Of a stretch of DNA of 64,000 bases, positions 1-12,471 are shown piece after piece. The notes under the pieces were generated by a model. The model was not told where the DNA came from. It saw only the letters and a list, made by a program, of their open reading frames with translations, and ran no database searches. Position 1 is the stretch's first letter. The number at the start of each line of letters is the position of its first letter. Made by a program: the position numbers and the translations under genes. The DNA is from Clytia hemisphaerica (Eukaryota > Cnidaria > Hydrozoa > Leptothecata > Clytiidae). The stretch is from the NCBI GenBank assembly GCA_902728285.1, contig CACVBU010001138.1, positions 1,110,906-1,174,905 on the forward strand. The letters are read 5' to 3'.

Positions 1-249
1 TTTCTTTGGAACCTCAGACGATTACAAGTAATTCTACATAACTCAAACCCTTTGTTAATGATGACTCCGTAACACATTTTCGTTTCTCCCATTCTCGCAA
101 TTTCCTAACGTTTCCTTATAAGCAACTCCCCGTTAATCAGAAATCTTTTTAAATCGAAGGACAAAGTGTTTGAAAGATTATGGGGGCTATAGACAAGATT
201 CACAGATAAAGAATTACATCTGTTTTTCATCTCTTCTTTGTGTTTCCAG

Positions 250-3191
250 GACTGGGAAGGTCGTGTCAGCATTGGCAAGTTCTATGATACAGCTGAAAAT
301 GGAGATTACCTTGAGGGTCGATCGTTCCAAGGGATCCTTGATGAACTTTTCATATACAATAGAGCATTGTCTCAAATTGAAATTAGTCGGCTTAGCCAAA
401 TTTGTGATTTTCGTCGAGTAGATTTATACTACACTTTTGACAACATAAAAGGTGATAAACTATATGACCAATCAGGTCTAGCGAATTTTGGAAAAATTAC
501 CAAGACTTTGGACACAGTTCCAGGTTATTGTGGGAACGCGTTGAACTTCACTTCCGAGAGTTATATTGAATTGAGTGGGGATGAGTTTCGACAAAAACCA
601 GCAAATGCGATTTCCATTGCTGTATGGATCCGTCTTAACACGAATAGGTAAGACTACTACTGTAAACAACGTCCCCGGTTGATATTTCTGTAAAACCGGG
701 TCTAAGCATGACTTTTAAATTTCATTCCTCAGCAATGTTTTGTTGATTTAGTCAGCTTTCTATCATAATTTCAAATTTGTGCAAAAGGCAATCAGAATGA
801 TTAGAATTGCTCCGTCCAGAGGAGATTTTGCTGAAAATAATCACGGCATGGACTACAGAAAGAAAATCGTAATGTAATGCTAATGGTCCCAGATTTCAAA
901 AAGGATGTACAGTGGGGTCTCCATAACTCGAACACGCACGGGGAATTGAAATTTGTTCGAGACTGATTTGTAGGGCACTGTAATCTCATGGGCCCCGGCG
1001 AGCCATTTTGAGTGAGTGGGCCAACATTTTAGAAAAAAATGTCGCCCACCATGGTTGGGCGACGAAGAAAATTTTTCACTTTTTACACCCCCAAAACACC
1101 TTAAACGATATCTATTTGGGGAGAATAATAGTTTTTGTGGTTTGATTTGGTCTTAAACCAGCTTAAAATAGTAACTTTTAAAAACGTATGACATGGTCTA
1201 CCAAAAAGTGGAGGGGGCCATGGACCCCCGGCCCCCCCGTTGACGGGGCCCATGTAACTTAAGGGACAAGAAAACTTCAAAGTAATCAGACATTAGAGTA
1301 ATAAAGGTTCGAGTTCTGAAGATTGCAGTGTATTTCAATTTCAGTGTTTTCAGAAAAACGAATAGATATTTAATAGGTCAACGTTTGAAAACGAAAGTAA
1401 AGGTTAGAAAAAGAAACAGAACCACTGTCGTGGGTTTGTGTATACGAATTTATGGCTTGGATTCACACTTGTGCCAATAACGGTTTTATTAGTAATATGG
1501 TAGGAACTTAACCTTGTTATATTATTTTTTAAGTGAATTAAGTGACGTGACAAGAGGCATGTATGAAATTTGATAACCGGATATTTAGGAATTAGAAAAC
1601 CTTTGACAGGTTGAGAGAAAGCTGAGAGTGTATCAAGTGTCACCTGATGCGCAAACTCCTACAAAACCGCAAGTAGGTTAAGAAGCTCGGATCTGTTTGA
1701 GGATGCCAGAAGTCTATTAAGCCTGGAAACGTACGTGAGTATGTAGCTCTTGCATGGATTTTCAGATCACGTAGTCATAATTCCAAAATTAACTATTTGA
1801 CAGATATCGTCATAAAAAGATAATTTAACTTCAAGCAAGAAACCATTACAAACAAAATGACTTCCGCAGTTTAAAAAAAGTACTGCAGATAATAAGTATT
1901 CAGTCGATATTTTGCCTTATTCAAGCCTACAATTCGATTATTTCTGTACTTTGAACTGGAATAATCGTCCCTTGAGAGACAAAAACCTTATATAATTCTG
2001 CATAATTTAAAGCCTTTTCTAATTCGAAAAAAAAGGCAAAAAGAAAATCGGAAATCACTTACTTCGACTCCTTTGTTGATGAAGTTGACGTTAGCAACCA
2101 AAAAACAATTTTGTCATTCCCTCTTAGCAACCAAAACAATGTGCCGGCATCTGTCTTATAATTATAATTTTCTTGCCAATGATTACGGTTGTGGTTTTAT
2201 TCAATTTCCTGTTTCATTAATTAATAGCACTGGAAAAAAAAATGAAAGAAAATTGAGTCAAATGACAAAGGCGTTCTGTGGGAACATTTTGATTACTTTT
2301 GTGTCTTTCATCGTGGATTTGTCATTGTGTAATTATTCGAATAAACTCGTGATATTCATGACACATTGATTACAATATGGAGGCACGTCGGAAAAAACCC
2401 ACTAGACCATGCTTACTCTAGAGATCTTCTTGGGATGTTTCAGTATAAAACGTTATGTTATTAATATAATGAATTCTACTTTATCTGTTAGGAAAAGAGG
2501 ACAAAAAAAGTCCCTTCACCAAGTAGTATGTAAAGAGTAAATACATTCCAGATTCAAACATTTGTTAATGACTGTATTACAACATCTGATATACAGTAGA
2601 GTTTCTTTAAACATGAATCTTCATAACTCGAACAAGTTTTACAATCCCTTCAGTTAACAATGTCTACAAAACTTACCCCACAACTCGAACAAATTTGTGT
2701 TGTCCGTGCGTGTTCGAATTATTGCGACTCCACTGTATTTAATAAAGTGACTGAAATATTTTTTCATTTTTTTTAGGGATCGACACCAGCTTTTCAACAC
2801 AATCGGAAGTCGCTCGTTGCACAAGCATGATCAGTACGATTTCTCAGTCATCAATGGTCAAATTAAATGGTTTCATCGTGATCACTTAGGGAAAATCGTA
2901 TTCGACATCGATACTTTTGCTGTAGTGAAACCAAGACAATGGGTACACTTAATAGCGACTTATGATTCGCAAGAGAATAAAGCACAAGTATACTTAGATG
3001 GACATTTGGTGAAAGAAATAGACGGTACTGGCTATTTGTCACAAGATTGGGGCCATTTTGCCGGTATCGGAAAACACTATTATGAGAATAGATATTTTTC
3101 AGGAGCTATTGATGAGTTGATGATGTTTAATTATGCATTACCATTTGATGAGGTTGGGTATGTTTATAAAAAACAATGTGCTGTAAAATAA
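250..3191 (+). CDS. LamG/concanavalin-like domain protein, last two exons (gene enters from the left)
   Basis: Two coding exons, 250-647 and 2777-3191. The first follows a tttccag acceptor at 248-249 and ends at a gtaag donor at 648; the second follows a T-rich acceptor ending at 2776. The phases join (two bases plus one make an Arg codon), and the frame ends at TAA 3189-3191, overlapped by an AATAAA. The first exon opens with the end of one LamG-like jelly-roll repeat (FQGILDELFIYNRAL). It then starts a second repeat (LYYTFDN..., GNALNFT..., IAVWIRLNT), which the second exon completes (QVYLDGHLV, FSGAIDELMMFNYAL). The repeated 'DEL(F/M)(I/M)(Y/F)N.AL' endings are typical of LamG-like sugar- or protein-binding domains of secreted or surface proteins. 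The N-terminus, any signal peptide and total length lie outside the window, so the protein itself cannot be named. The intron at 648-2776 carries pogo-type mini-elements. Confidence 0.8.
910..980. mobile_element. Pogo/Tigger-like mini-element, internally deleted
   Basis: A 71-bp segment bounded by TA on both sides begins CAGTGGGGTCTCCATAACTC and ends GGGCACTG. The terminal CAGTG...CACTG with a TA duplication, and the 'ataactcgaac' motif shared with the element at 2594-2735, fit pogo/Tc1-type miniature elements. It lies in the LamG-gene intron. Confidence 0.55.
987..1254. mobile_element. Short inverted-repeat element with GC-rich ends
   Basis: The left end starts CATGGGCCCCGG and the right end finishes CGGGGCCCATG, an inverted pair of about 11-12 bp enclosing 268 bp. 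Neighbouring G/C runs (ggagggggccatggaccccc) add internal palindromes. No coding content and no clear target duplication were seen, so the mobile nature is inferred from the ends only. Confidence 0.35.
2594..2735. mobile_element. Pogo/Tigger-like MITE
   Basis: 142 bp flanked by TA at 2592-2593 and 2736-2737. The left end reads CAGTAGAGTTTC and the right end GCGACTCCACTG, imperfect inverted ends. Two 'aactcgaacaa' motifs lie inside, shared with the shorter element at 910-980. It sits 41 bp upstream of the LamG-gene exon at 2777, close to the acceptor tract. Confidence 0.6.
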
Positions 3192-5701
3192 AAGAAGAAG
3201 TAGTGAACAGGTGATGAGTGCCGAAAGAGTCATTTCAATGGAGCATTTGTTTTACGGAGCTAGCTTTCAAAGAGGAAATAAAATAAAAGAGAGCAAAAGA
3301 CAAATCGTACTGATATTCCCGATTAAAAGTTTTACATATTGTGAGTACCAAATTAGCATATGAGATTCTGGAAATACCGCCATATCAGCTTCTATGGCAT
3401 ACATGACAAAAGAGAATGGAGACGCGAAAGAATATGGCAGTGCACAAACAATACAGGAATGTTTTAAGTTTGGCGGTGACGATGGTTCATCAAGATTGAG
3501 CCGTAATATCATTTCAATGTGTTCACAATATTTTTTCAAATTCTGAAACCAAAGAATAATTTGTTTGGTGTTCAAATAAATATTACTAACAAACAATTTG
3601 AATAAACAATTAATAAGCTAAAAAAATGTTTTGTAAATTACATTATGAAAAAAACAAAAAAAACACTAACAAACAATAAAATATGACGTCGTCAAACTAA
3701 AAGTCGGAAGGTTCTTGTTTGGTTAATCTGTTTACTAGAAGGCCTAAGGGATACCAGGAAAGATCTATTGAAAATCCAGGCATCTCTATTTCTAGAGCAT
3801 ATGCAGATCATATAGGAAATCGTGACATTTCTTTGTAGCGGATCGGCTTCAGACATTTGCTCATCTTATTTAGGAGCTCACTTGTGAGATTTCCTGTTAA
3901 AGGATTAAAGGAGAAAGAAAATAGGAGAAAAGGTTTCAGATTACTTCCTCTCGTTTGAGTGCTATTTATGAAAACAAAAACAGTTATTTTCGTCTTGTCC
4001 GAGCTCGTACTCATTTCTAAGGATACGTTTTCATAATGACCCGGGCCGTCACGGGGCGATTAAAAACACGAGAGTTGACCCTTATACGTTGCTGACTTTA
4101 TTGTGTTCATAATCCCTGAAGGTAGTTTTTAAAACCCGACCAAGCCATACATTTTGATCGGAGTTTTTAGTGGTACCACTTCTCAATGTGGGTGTAAATT
4201 GCACCGAGAGCACTAGATTTCTTTTCATTAAAAACTATTAATGTAGCACCATTGTTGTAAGCACTGCACTGGTTTCTTTCCGGGTACCGCTTTTCTAAAA
4301 ACTCATATCAAAGATAGCGTTTATAAAGGTCAGTGGTCAGTGCCACTCAACAACACTCAGTATCACAGATTGTTAAACCTACAGCAGAGTAACCAACCGA
4401 CTTAAATATTAAATTTACCAACCAAAAAAAATAATTATACACCATATCAATATTATCCGAATATACAAAAAAATATGTACATGAAACAATAAATTTATAT
4501 TATATTATTCATTAAATGTGGACATAGACAATAACTAACCCTCAAAAGGACATATAAGGAATTCTACACCACAAGTTTCACTTTTAACTCTAACAAGGTT
4601 TTTATGATTAAGGTAGACTTGAATTGCCGAAGGTAGTGGAAGCAGTATTGTCCAAGTCTAAGCTCTAAGTTCTTAAACAGTACTTTAAATCAACAAAAAC
4701 ATACGTGTGCATTCACTTTAATGCTATTAAAGAATTATTACGTACATCGTCTAAAATGATTTCGATAGCTCTCAAGTACAATACGAGAAAAAGTGTTTTA
4801 AGCTAAAAAGAATGGTGCTAATGTTGCATTGATTTCAATATGCCTATCTAAGTATTGAAACTATACTAAATTCAAAAACTGAATTCTTGAATGCACAAAT
4901 CATAAGTCATAACAATTGACTGAAATTTTGAACTATCTAAAATACTGTAAAAATAATTGAGAAAAAAACACAAACCACTGAAGGCCTGGCGAAGGGACAG
5001 TAATATAATTAAAGTATTCTAGAAGAAGATGTAGCAACAAAAATAAGAAAGAAATAAGTGGTACAAGAACAATTCTATAGGATGTCAAGACGAATGATAA
5101 AGTGAAAAAAGACCTAAATCCCTCCAAAAGCACCCAGCTTTATTTGATCAATCAAATGATGTTTCAAGTTAAATTATTATTTGAGCAATTCTAATATAGG
5201 CCTTGGGAAGACCAAAAATGAATTTTCAAAAGAAAATGACACTTTACTAAAAAACATCTTAAACCAGATGACCCGGCTAGATCAAAGACCATTCTAAAAA
5301 TGCTGAAAATCTAACCTAAACCCATCACATAGCTAACTAATACACTACGAAAAAGTGAAATAATGTGAAAATGTATATCTAGTTAAAAATCTAAATTTAA
5401 GCATTGGAAAAATTCAACAGAAACTATCATCATTGTTTAAAATGCTTTAGAAAAATTAACATAGACCTATCTAAGGATAAATTGAATTGGGAATTTTTGA
5501 AATTGAAAAATTGAAATAAATTGCTTGAAAAATTAAATAAATTGCTTGAAAAATTGCACTACCTAGGAAAATAATTTAACAGAATCGAGTATGGTACAAA
5601 ACAAACCATTAAGTTTTAAAATGCAATAGCATCTTTAGGCTGGGTTTCCAGTAGTGCCACAGAAAATCTTTCCATGGCTTTTAGTAAGAAATCGACCTTT
5701 C
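3192..5701. other. Intergenic, AT-rich, no gene recognised
   Basis: Between the end of the LamG gene and the presumed 3' end of the AEBP2-like gene. A second AATAAA occurs near 3277. Around 5510-5560 a short local duplication of 'aaattgcttgaaaaatt' is visible. Open frames here are short and show no recognisable protein motif. Confidence 0.5.
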
Positions 5702-5707
5702 TTTATT
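5702..5707 (-). promoter_or_regulatory. Possible polyadenylation signal of the AEBP2-like gene
   Basis: TTTATT on the plus strand gives AATAAA on the minus strand, about 330 bases beyond the AEBP2-like stop codon. The motif is common in AT-rich DNA, so this is a placement guess. Confidence 0.25.
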
Positions 5708-6040
5708 TGACATTTCTCAAATAAAAGTGTAGTTCTTGCCTGAATCAAGCTAAAAACTTTGAATCTGTTTTTCCTGGCCAACATTAACAAAATGGACGAG
5801 AAAAAGTCAATTAAAACGGATAAGCTTGGCTAAAACACTTAATTCAATGTATCCTGGAAAGAATTTCCCTGACTTCTTCTAAAGCAGCCTATTCTCTAGT
5901 AGATGTTTTCTCACCACTGGGAACCCAGACTTCGCCATTCTTGCTCTATCTGATAGAACTTGGTGTTATAAGAAGGATGTATGAGTGGAAACTTACATAA
6001 AGCTTCCTGAAAGAAATCGAGATGCACAAATTCAAAAGGA

Positions 6041-8444
6041 TCACTTTCGTTTCTTGCGACGTCGAATGCTTGAAGCATGTTCGGAATCGTATAGTTTATT
6101 TTTGATATCGACCGGCATGTCCCTCATCGGGATTTCAACGTGAGAATGTTTACGTTTTCGAAATTCATTGCTGTCACACCAGAATGAAGAGCGAGGGAAT
6201 CTAAAAATAAAGATGATCTTACTGGTTAAAGAGGGTGTTCAGGTTTAGAAAAGCTCGCACGTTTCTTTCCAGCTAAGGGAGTCAAAATTTATATTTGGAC
6301 AAACGAACTACTTATTACTACACTTTCCACTACAATACTTTTTGGAAACATAACTATATTAGGTATTCAGAGGTATTTAATAAAAAATAAATTGAGCTCA
6401 ATTGAAGACATAAAATCCCTATAGTTAGTTACAAGGTGAAAGACTGATTCACGACTTACAAACAATAGATTGTTTGAAAACTGTCATTTTAAGTGATGAT
6501 GGACATGAAGAGGTGTGAAAGAAACAACACATTGGAAATGAATGCAAAAACAATATGCGCAAGAATACCATTAAAGTCTAACTCACAAATTATTGAGTGA
6601 AGGGGTCAATAACATTTCGGTTATACCATTACTGCCGGACCTCCTTCCTATCACCTAAGGAAAAAAATGGAGCCAAGGTAACAAAAATAATACAATTTCA
6701 ATCTCCTGGTTTTTCAGGAAAACAATACTCACTTAGAATTAGAAGCATAATAGAGCATCGAAAATATCTCTCAAGTTAATTCTTATCATAATGAACAAAA
6801 AAAAAACACATACATTTTACCTCTCTTAACTGTAACAATTAACAATTAATTCTGGCAATACAAAAAAGTTTGAATTACCTCTCTACAGTACGCTACCAAA
6901 TCTCATAAGGAATATTCTAAATACACTTACCTTGTGGTCAATACGAAAAGCTTTATCTAAATATCCAGAATTAGTAGAGGGATCAAAGGTGGATTTTTGA
7001 ATCTTCTTTTTCACATAATTGTATGTCTTGGTCGTGAACGTATGATGATCTGAGAACATAAAAATATGCAAAAAGTGAATTTCATGACGTCAACAATCTC
7101 TCAGGCAGAGTTGAGTAGTATCGCAAAAAACAAACAGTAATTAAATAAGAAACAGATGGCACTGTTCCAGGAGACATTATTTTGATTGCCTATTGCGATT
7201 TATTTTGTAAAACGAGAACAAACAATAATAAAGCGAAATTCCATCTTTATGAGAAATGCTTCGGACTTACTTTCACGAAAATCTGTATGTTTGCCAACTG
7301 ATACGTTTGGTATTGAGGCGTTGTCAAAAATGATCTCTTCACCCAGACTGCTGCTACCACTACTACAAAATGTACCACTACTTGATTCTGAACAAGTACT
7401 CAAAGTTGCACTTAATTGTCTTTTAGTTTTATTTAATTCTTCCTTCCTAGCTGCTTCATGTGTTAAGACACAAGCACGTCTAACGCGACTTTCATTAAAA
7501 TGTGTTGGGACATGTCTTGCTAGTCCATTCTGTGTACTAAATGTCATATCACAACCAAGAATAACACATTTAAATGGCTTCAAATCGCAATGACGTAAAA
7601 CATGCTTTGATAGCCATTTAAAAGAACACGATTGATTCAAAAACTTGCAATCTCTCCACATACAACTACAGTTGTCACTTTCCTCACAACTAACCAAGTG
7701 AGATGATTCAACATGGTCTGTAAGGTCTTCTGCATTAATAAATGAAAGCCTACAATCGCCCCATTCACAATTTACTCTAGATTGAGGATTGTTGTTTAAC
7801 ACAGGAATATTCAGCTTTTTTGTATCTAATCTAATGTCTATTGGTTCATTGAACATATTTGTCATCCTATCCACTAATGGTTTGTCGATTTCAATGTCCC
7901 TTTTCTTCATGTTGTGGATATACTGAAGGCGCTGAGAAGATCTAAGGACATATTCTTTCGGCTTATCATCTTCAGGATCATTTATGTTCTTTTTTCGATG
8001 ATTATTCTTCTCTACTCTTGGTTTGGAACGTTCATTTTTTATTGGTGACAAATGAGTTTGTCTCTTGCAAGACTGATTTAAACATCCTCCATTGATTTGA
8101 GCTGTTTTATTAACTCTTTTGAACCCGTTAGGACATTTGCATGATATCTGTTCTTTTCCCTTAGTCAATTTCCTCATGATCTTCTCATTTGATGGAACTA
8201 TAATATTGGAAGCTTTGACATCATCAGCTTTCCTTGTTTTGTTATTCTTAGCTATACGATGCAAGTCTCTAATCTGATGACCGTTAATGAAGTTAATAAC
8301 TTTCGCAGGGTCAGATAGTGATTCCGTACTGCATTTCACTTTGGAGCCTTTATTCACCTTGGAGATTTGTTGAATCAATGCCTTCTTACATCCATTCGAT
8401 TTGTAGAAATGCTTTTGGTAGCCGTTCAACTCATTCTCCAACAT
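6041..8444 (-). CDS. AEBP2: AEBP2-like PRC2 cofactor, four coding exons
   Basis: Coding exons, in transcript order: 8444-7271, 7049-6931, 6654-6587 and 6200-6041. Every border has GT/AG (gtaagt, gtaagt, gtgagt donors; ttctcag, ccttag, tttttag acceptors). Phases join without a stop to give 506 residues. The long first exon holds three C2H2 fingers at about residues 226-249, 261-285 and 293-315, the last running into GLARHVPTHF, a hallmark of AEBP2/Drosophila Jing. The three short exons encode a C-terminal segment whose spacing (VIGRRSG, an LL, an F..FW, a K...V....P, then a basic RRRKKRK end) follows the AEBP2 C-terminal domain that contacts SUZ12/RBBP4-type PRC2 subunits. A Cys cluster near residues 102-126 (SCKCPNGF...CLNQSCK) is extra. 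Expected to be nuclear, linking DNA to H3K27 methylation. A 5' non-coding exon may exist upstream of 8444. Confidence 0.82.
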
Positions 8445-8459
8445 GATTTATTTGTAGGT

Positions 8460-9975
8460 ATATTATGTCATTGGCAATCAGCATTATCTAATGCTGAAAA
8501 AGGATAATTTTTGTCTTATTAAAATTGCTATAAAATTTTGCCTACAAGAGGTATTTCTATTCCTGGACATTTTGTCCAAACACTGATATCCCTCCTTTAA
8601 TTTTAGCTACCTTTTCTTATTTATTTATCAAGCTTATTTATTATCACAAAGTGTGTACAATTATTTATTATTACAAAGTGTGCGCAATTTATACTTCCTC
8701 CATGGAAAAAAAGATTTCTTGGTAAAACAGTGACACTTTAAATTAGATACCCAATTCTTGAAGAACCAATCCTGGTCAAGAGATCTTTTACCGTCTGCAT
8801 TGTCTCTGTTTATCTCAAGATTTTAACTTTACTGATTAACATTGGAGGGTACCCTGGTGTTGGCTGATGCAATTTCCCCCTCAAAAAAGTTCTGACGTTA
8901 AAAAGTTGAAAGGCAATTCAAAGGTTTCAAAATCCAGGACAGGTGAAATCTTATGTTTTTTTTTATCGTCTTATCTTTCAAATAAAAAACCAGACAATGA
9001 TGATGCTATCATGAAGCATTGAAAGGGGCTTCCTCTGCCTATTTGTAAGATTTCCAGCTCCCCTATAGGTCAAGATCAAAATGCCTTGATTCAAATTTAA
9101 GAAACTACTTGAAGTAGAGCTTAATCAAAAAATAGTGTTTTGCAAATCGAATTTTCAGGTTATTTGCTATGAAGTTGCAAAAGCAATAAAAGTCACTTAT
9201 GGTTTTCTCTTCTTCAGACTGGACTTAAAGAATGTTGGTTTGCCATCAGCTGATTCTAGATTTTAGAGGTGAGCCCAATGGGTCAGAATTTCTTTTTTTA
9301 ACGATTTAGGTGATTTTGAAATGAAAGTGGAAGAGCTAGAAGGGAATTCTTGATTCTTTACGCTTAGATAGAACAAGACAGACAGGGTAGAGGTTTGGAT
9401 TTGAAGAAAGAACTGCTTTAAGTTTAAAAGGCAATTTGGGTAAAGTCAGTCAGCTGATATCAAATCAATATTTTCCAGCCTTATCATCCTTCAAATTTGA
9501 AAAACTTAAATTCCCTTTACCTCATAAAGGGACAAGACTGTGTCCCATGTTAGGAAATCGAATATTGATGAGGTTAACATCAAACCTCTTGGCTATTACA
9601 ATTTCCTTTACCAGTGAACAGTAAAAAGAGAGAACTGGTTAACCAAGGAGTAAGGATATCAATTAACATGGATGAAAGCTTGAGTTAACAAGTTAATGAT
9701 GGTATTTTTTCAGGATTCAAACTAATTTTAACATATCTAAAATGACATATTTGAACTGAAAGAAAATAAAAAAGGTGAAACAAGGTTCACATTCACTTTA
9801 TTAAAGTAACATTGGTTGAAGATTCTCCTAAAATCTAAAAAAATTAATAAACGCCCGGAGCATTTATTCGAAGTGATACTGTGAGCACAATTCTTATTTA
9901 AAATAAATGAGTGTAGCAGAAAAATGAAAAATCATATTCATTATTCACCTGACCTGGGGTACTTAGCCTAATGAA
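8460..9975. other. Intergenic, no gene recognised
   Basis: AT-rich sequence upstream of the AEBP2-like start. It contains a short direct duplication of 'tttattatcacaaagtgtg' and 'tttattattacaaagtgtg' around 8638-8685. Promoter elements for the AEBP2-like gene may lie here, but none is distinctive. Confidence 0.4.
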
Positions 9976-10546
9976 CAGGGGGGGGGTCGGTACTAAAATC
10001 TCAGACATACACGAGTACTAAAAGGATTTTCGCTAATTTTTGACATACCCCCACCTATTTTTTCGAAAATGTTATTTTAGTACACATGTACTAAAATTAT
10101 TTTGAACAATTTAACATAGATACCACCCATTTTATGCCCTTTTACGGCTTTAAATTTACCAAAATGGGGTCATTGTTACAAACCTAGTCGAATTTAGTGC
10201 ATCAATCTGCAAAATAATATAATTTTATTACTAAACTGTGCTGAACTGTACATAAAAATATTTTCAAAAAATATTTAAAAATTTGGAAAAGTTCTGAAAG
10301 ATTTCTGCAGATTTTTTCGAAAATTCCTGAAAAAAAAAATCAAATTTTTTCCAAAATTGTTAAAAAAAAACTCCATTTTGGCTGATTTTAGAACAAAATA
10401 CTAAGATTTTTCAAAAATTTCTTTAAGAGACCACCCTTTTTAGTATTTTAGTACACATGGTACTAAAATTATTTTTGAGCTTTTTTGCATACCACCACGT
10501 CACTAAATGTCATGATGTCTGAGATTTTAGTACCGACCCCCCCCTG
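9976..10546. mobile_element. hAT-like non-autonomous element
   Basis: 571 bp with near-perfect inverted ends: CAGGGGGGGGGTCGGTACTA at the left and its complement finishing CCGACCCCCCCCTG at the right, continuing inward through 'aaaatctcagacat'. It is flanked by identical TAATGAA at 9969-9975 and 10547-10553. CAGGG termini suggest hAT, although hAT usually duplicates 8 bp and only 7 are seen. The interior is AT-rich with repeated 'tagtacacatg.tactaaaatta' blocks and no coding. Confidence 0.7.
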
Positions 10547-11186
10547 TAATGAAAGGTATGTGCCAGAATCATGCCATCCTTCTGATTCAATCATTATCAG
10601 TATTAATTGGTATCAGTCTGCATTCAGCTTTGTGTATGTATGGTGAAAATAAGAACATGATTTAGGGACATTTTTAGGCTGAAAACTCAAAAAGCTAAAA
10701 ATATCTGAATTGTTCAAACATTTTGGATGTTCTTGTAATATAAAAGTGCATTATCAACTTTAACAATTTATCCTCATTCCTAACAGGTTTTCGAACCAAA
10801 CCTTTGTAGCTTTTTGCTCCATGAGCACCATAATAACCCTGATTTCAAAAATGGAGCATTCTTATTTGTTTTTTGATTTGAGGAGTTAGATCATTATATG
10901 CTTTATTCAACATGACATCTATTATCAAAAGCTCTATTAAAATTAAATTTAAAAAAGGATTAAAAATATTGCAGGTATATACCCCCACCTTAAAGGATTT
11001 TACAAATCAAGGTGGAGGCTGACAAGAGATTTCAGGTGGCGTAACCCTATGAAGGTTGGTGTGGCCATGTTGCGCACTTCTACCTTGAGTGGTGGCTTAA
11101 ATTAAAGAAAGACAGTCAAGTATGAAGCCCAGGAGGCAAACTGGTCACAAAGTCATTTTAATTGTTGTCTGTTCAGTGGGATGTAT

Positions 11187-11616
11187 AACCGTCATAGTTT
11201 GCAGAGGGGTATGAACCCCCCTAGGTTTATTTCATCCCCCCCTATATACCCATCCCCCCCTTTTGTAATGAAATCTTATCCCCCCCTTTTTTTTTACAGA
11301 AAATCCGTTTCGAAGGAAACTCGCTTTCCCACCTACCAGCAAAATTATCAACAAGAAAGAGTATGAAGTATTATAGTCACGAGCCAACAATGACAGAATA
11401 TAACTAGCGTTTTTCATTAATCTTGATCATTTTAAAATCTAATCTAAAATGTGTGTGTTCTGTTGAAAGTTCTTCAGGTCCCCCCCTTTTTTATTTGACC
11501 CCCCCTACATTCCCATCCCCCCTAGTTTTTTCGGCAGATCTTGGTACCCCCCCTACAAAGGCCCTCCAGAAAGTTGGCATCCCCCTATTAAAAAGGGGGG
11601 TGCAAACTATGACCGT
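11187..11616. mobile_element. Foldback element with C-run interior
   Basis: The ends ACCGTCATAGTTTGCA (left) and TGCAAACTATGACCGT (right) form an inverted pair of about 16 bp with one mismatch. The interior has recurrent 'atcccccccct' runs interrupted by unrelated sequence containing 'aaggaaactcgc'. Open frames crossing it on both strands are low-complexity Pro/Gly translations and are not called as genes. Confidence 0.45.
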
Positions 11617-12471
11617 AGCATGGGCCAAAAAGTAGTCTTGTTTCCGGAAATGCAGGTGACAAAAAAAAACTCACCCGGGCGACTGCAAAAATTTTTTTCC
11701 TTCACATTTTTAGATTTTTCTTACACTCTTGATTTTTTTCTCTTTCTATTTCAATTTTATATTAAAAATGTCTGCGATCAAACGCACGTGGAATAAACAA
11801 AAGCATTGTTAGAACAAACAACGAATGAAAATAAAAGAGAAAGGGAAAATCATTTATATTTACGATTGATGTCACAAATATCATACAATACAAAGATTTA
11901 AGAACATTCGTTCATCTTTGCTGTATATTATTTACTCTGTTACAAAACTTTTGTGTTTTCTTGAGAAAACGTTTTGCTTTTTGAGTCTAGTCTGGAGATC
12001 CATACTCTCTATTCAAACTTGCACACATAAGCAAAAATTCCATCAGAAGCTACCCAGTGAGAATATAGTATTTATGACCCAGTTTGGATATGTTTACATT
12101 TGATTTGAACTTCATGCCAAAAAAGCCGTTGATAAGGTTAGCCAATCAGATTTGCGCACTTCCAATCAAAACAATAGTATCACGTGATTTCAACAATTGT
12201 TTAACAGCCAATAGAATTTTGCGACCAGATTTGGCATCTACAAAAATACCTGACTACTCATTTCTATATTATTAAATTGTTTTAACTAAATGCTTTACTT
12301 TGAAACCACACGAACAGAGTAGACGGGTCTCCCAGCTATTTTGAGCCTAGTTGTCTGAAATATTCAGTTTGAAAAAGAAATCTATTAATTGCGGCCAGGT
12401 GACTTTCAAAAATAAGTTCATTCGGCTGATTTCTGGAAACAAGACATCTTTTTTTTAGCCATACTAACTAA
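11617..12471. other. Intergenic, no gene recognised
   Basis: AT-rich, with short open frames lacking motifs. No repeat structure was evident apart from poly-A and poly-T runs near 11660-11740. Confidence 0.4.

Noticed and set aside
7186-7593. 135-codon plus-strand open frame
   Set aside because: Antisense to the AEBP2-like first exon.
11181-11635. Open frames on both strands around 11.2-11.6 kb
   Set aside because: Translations of C/G runs inside a foldback element.
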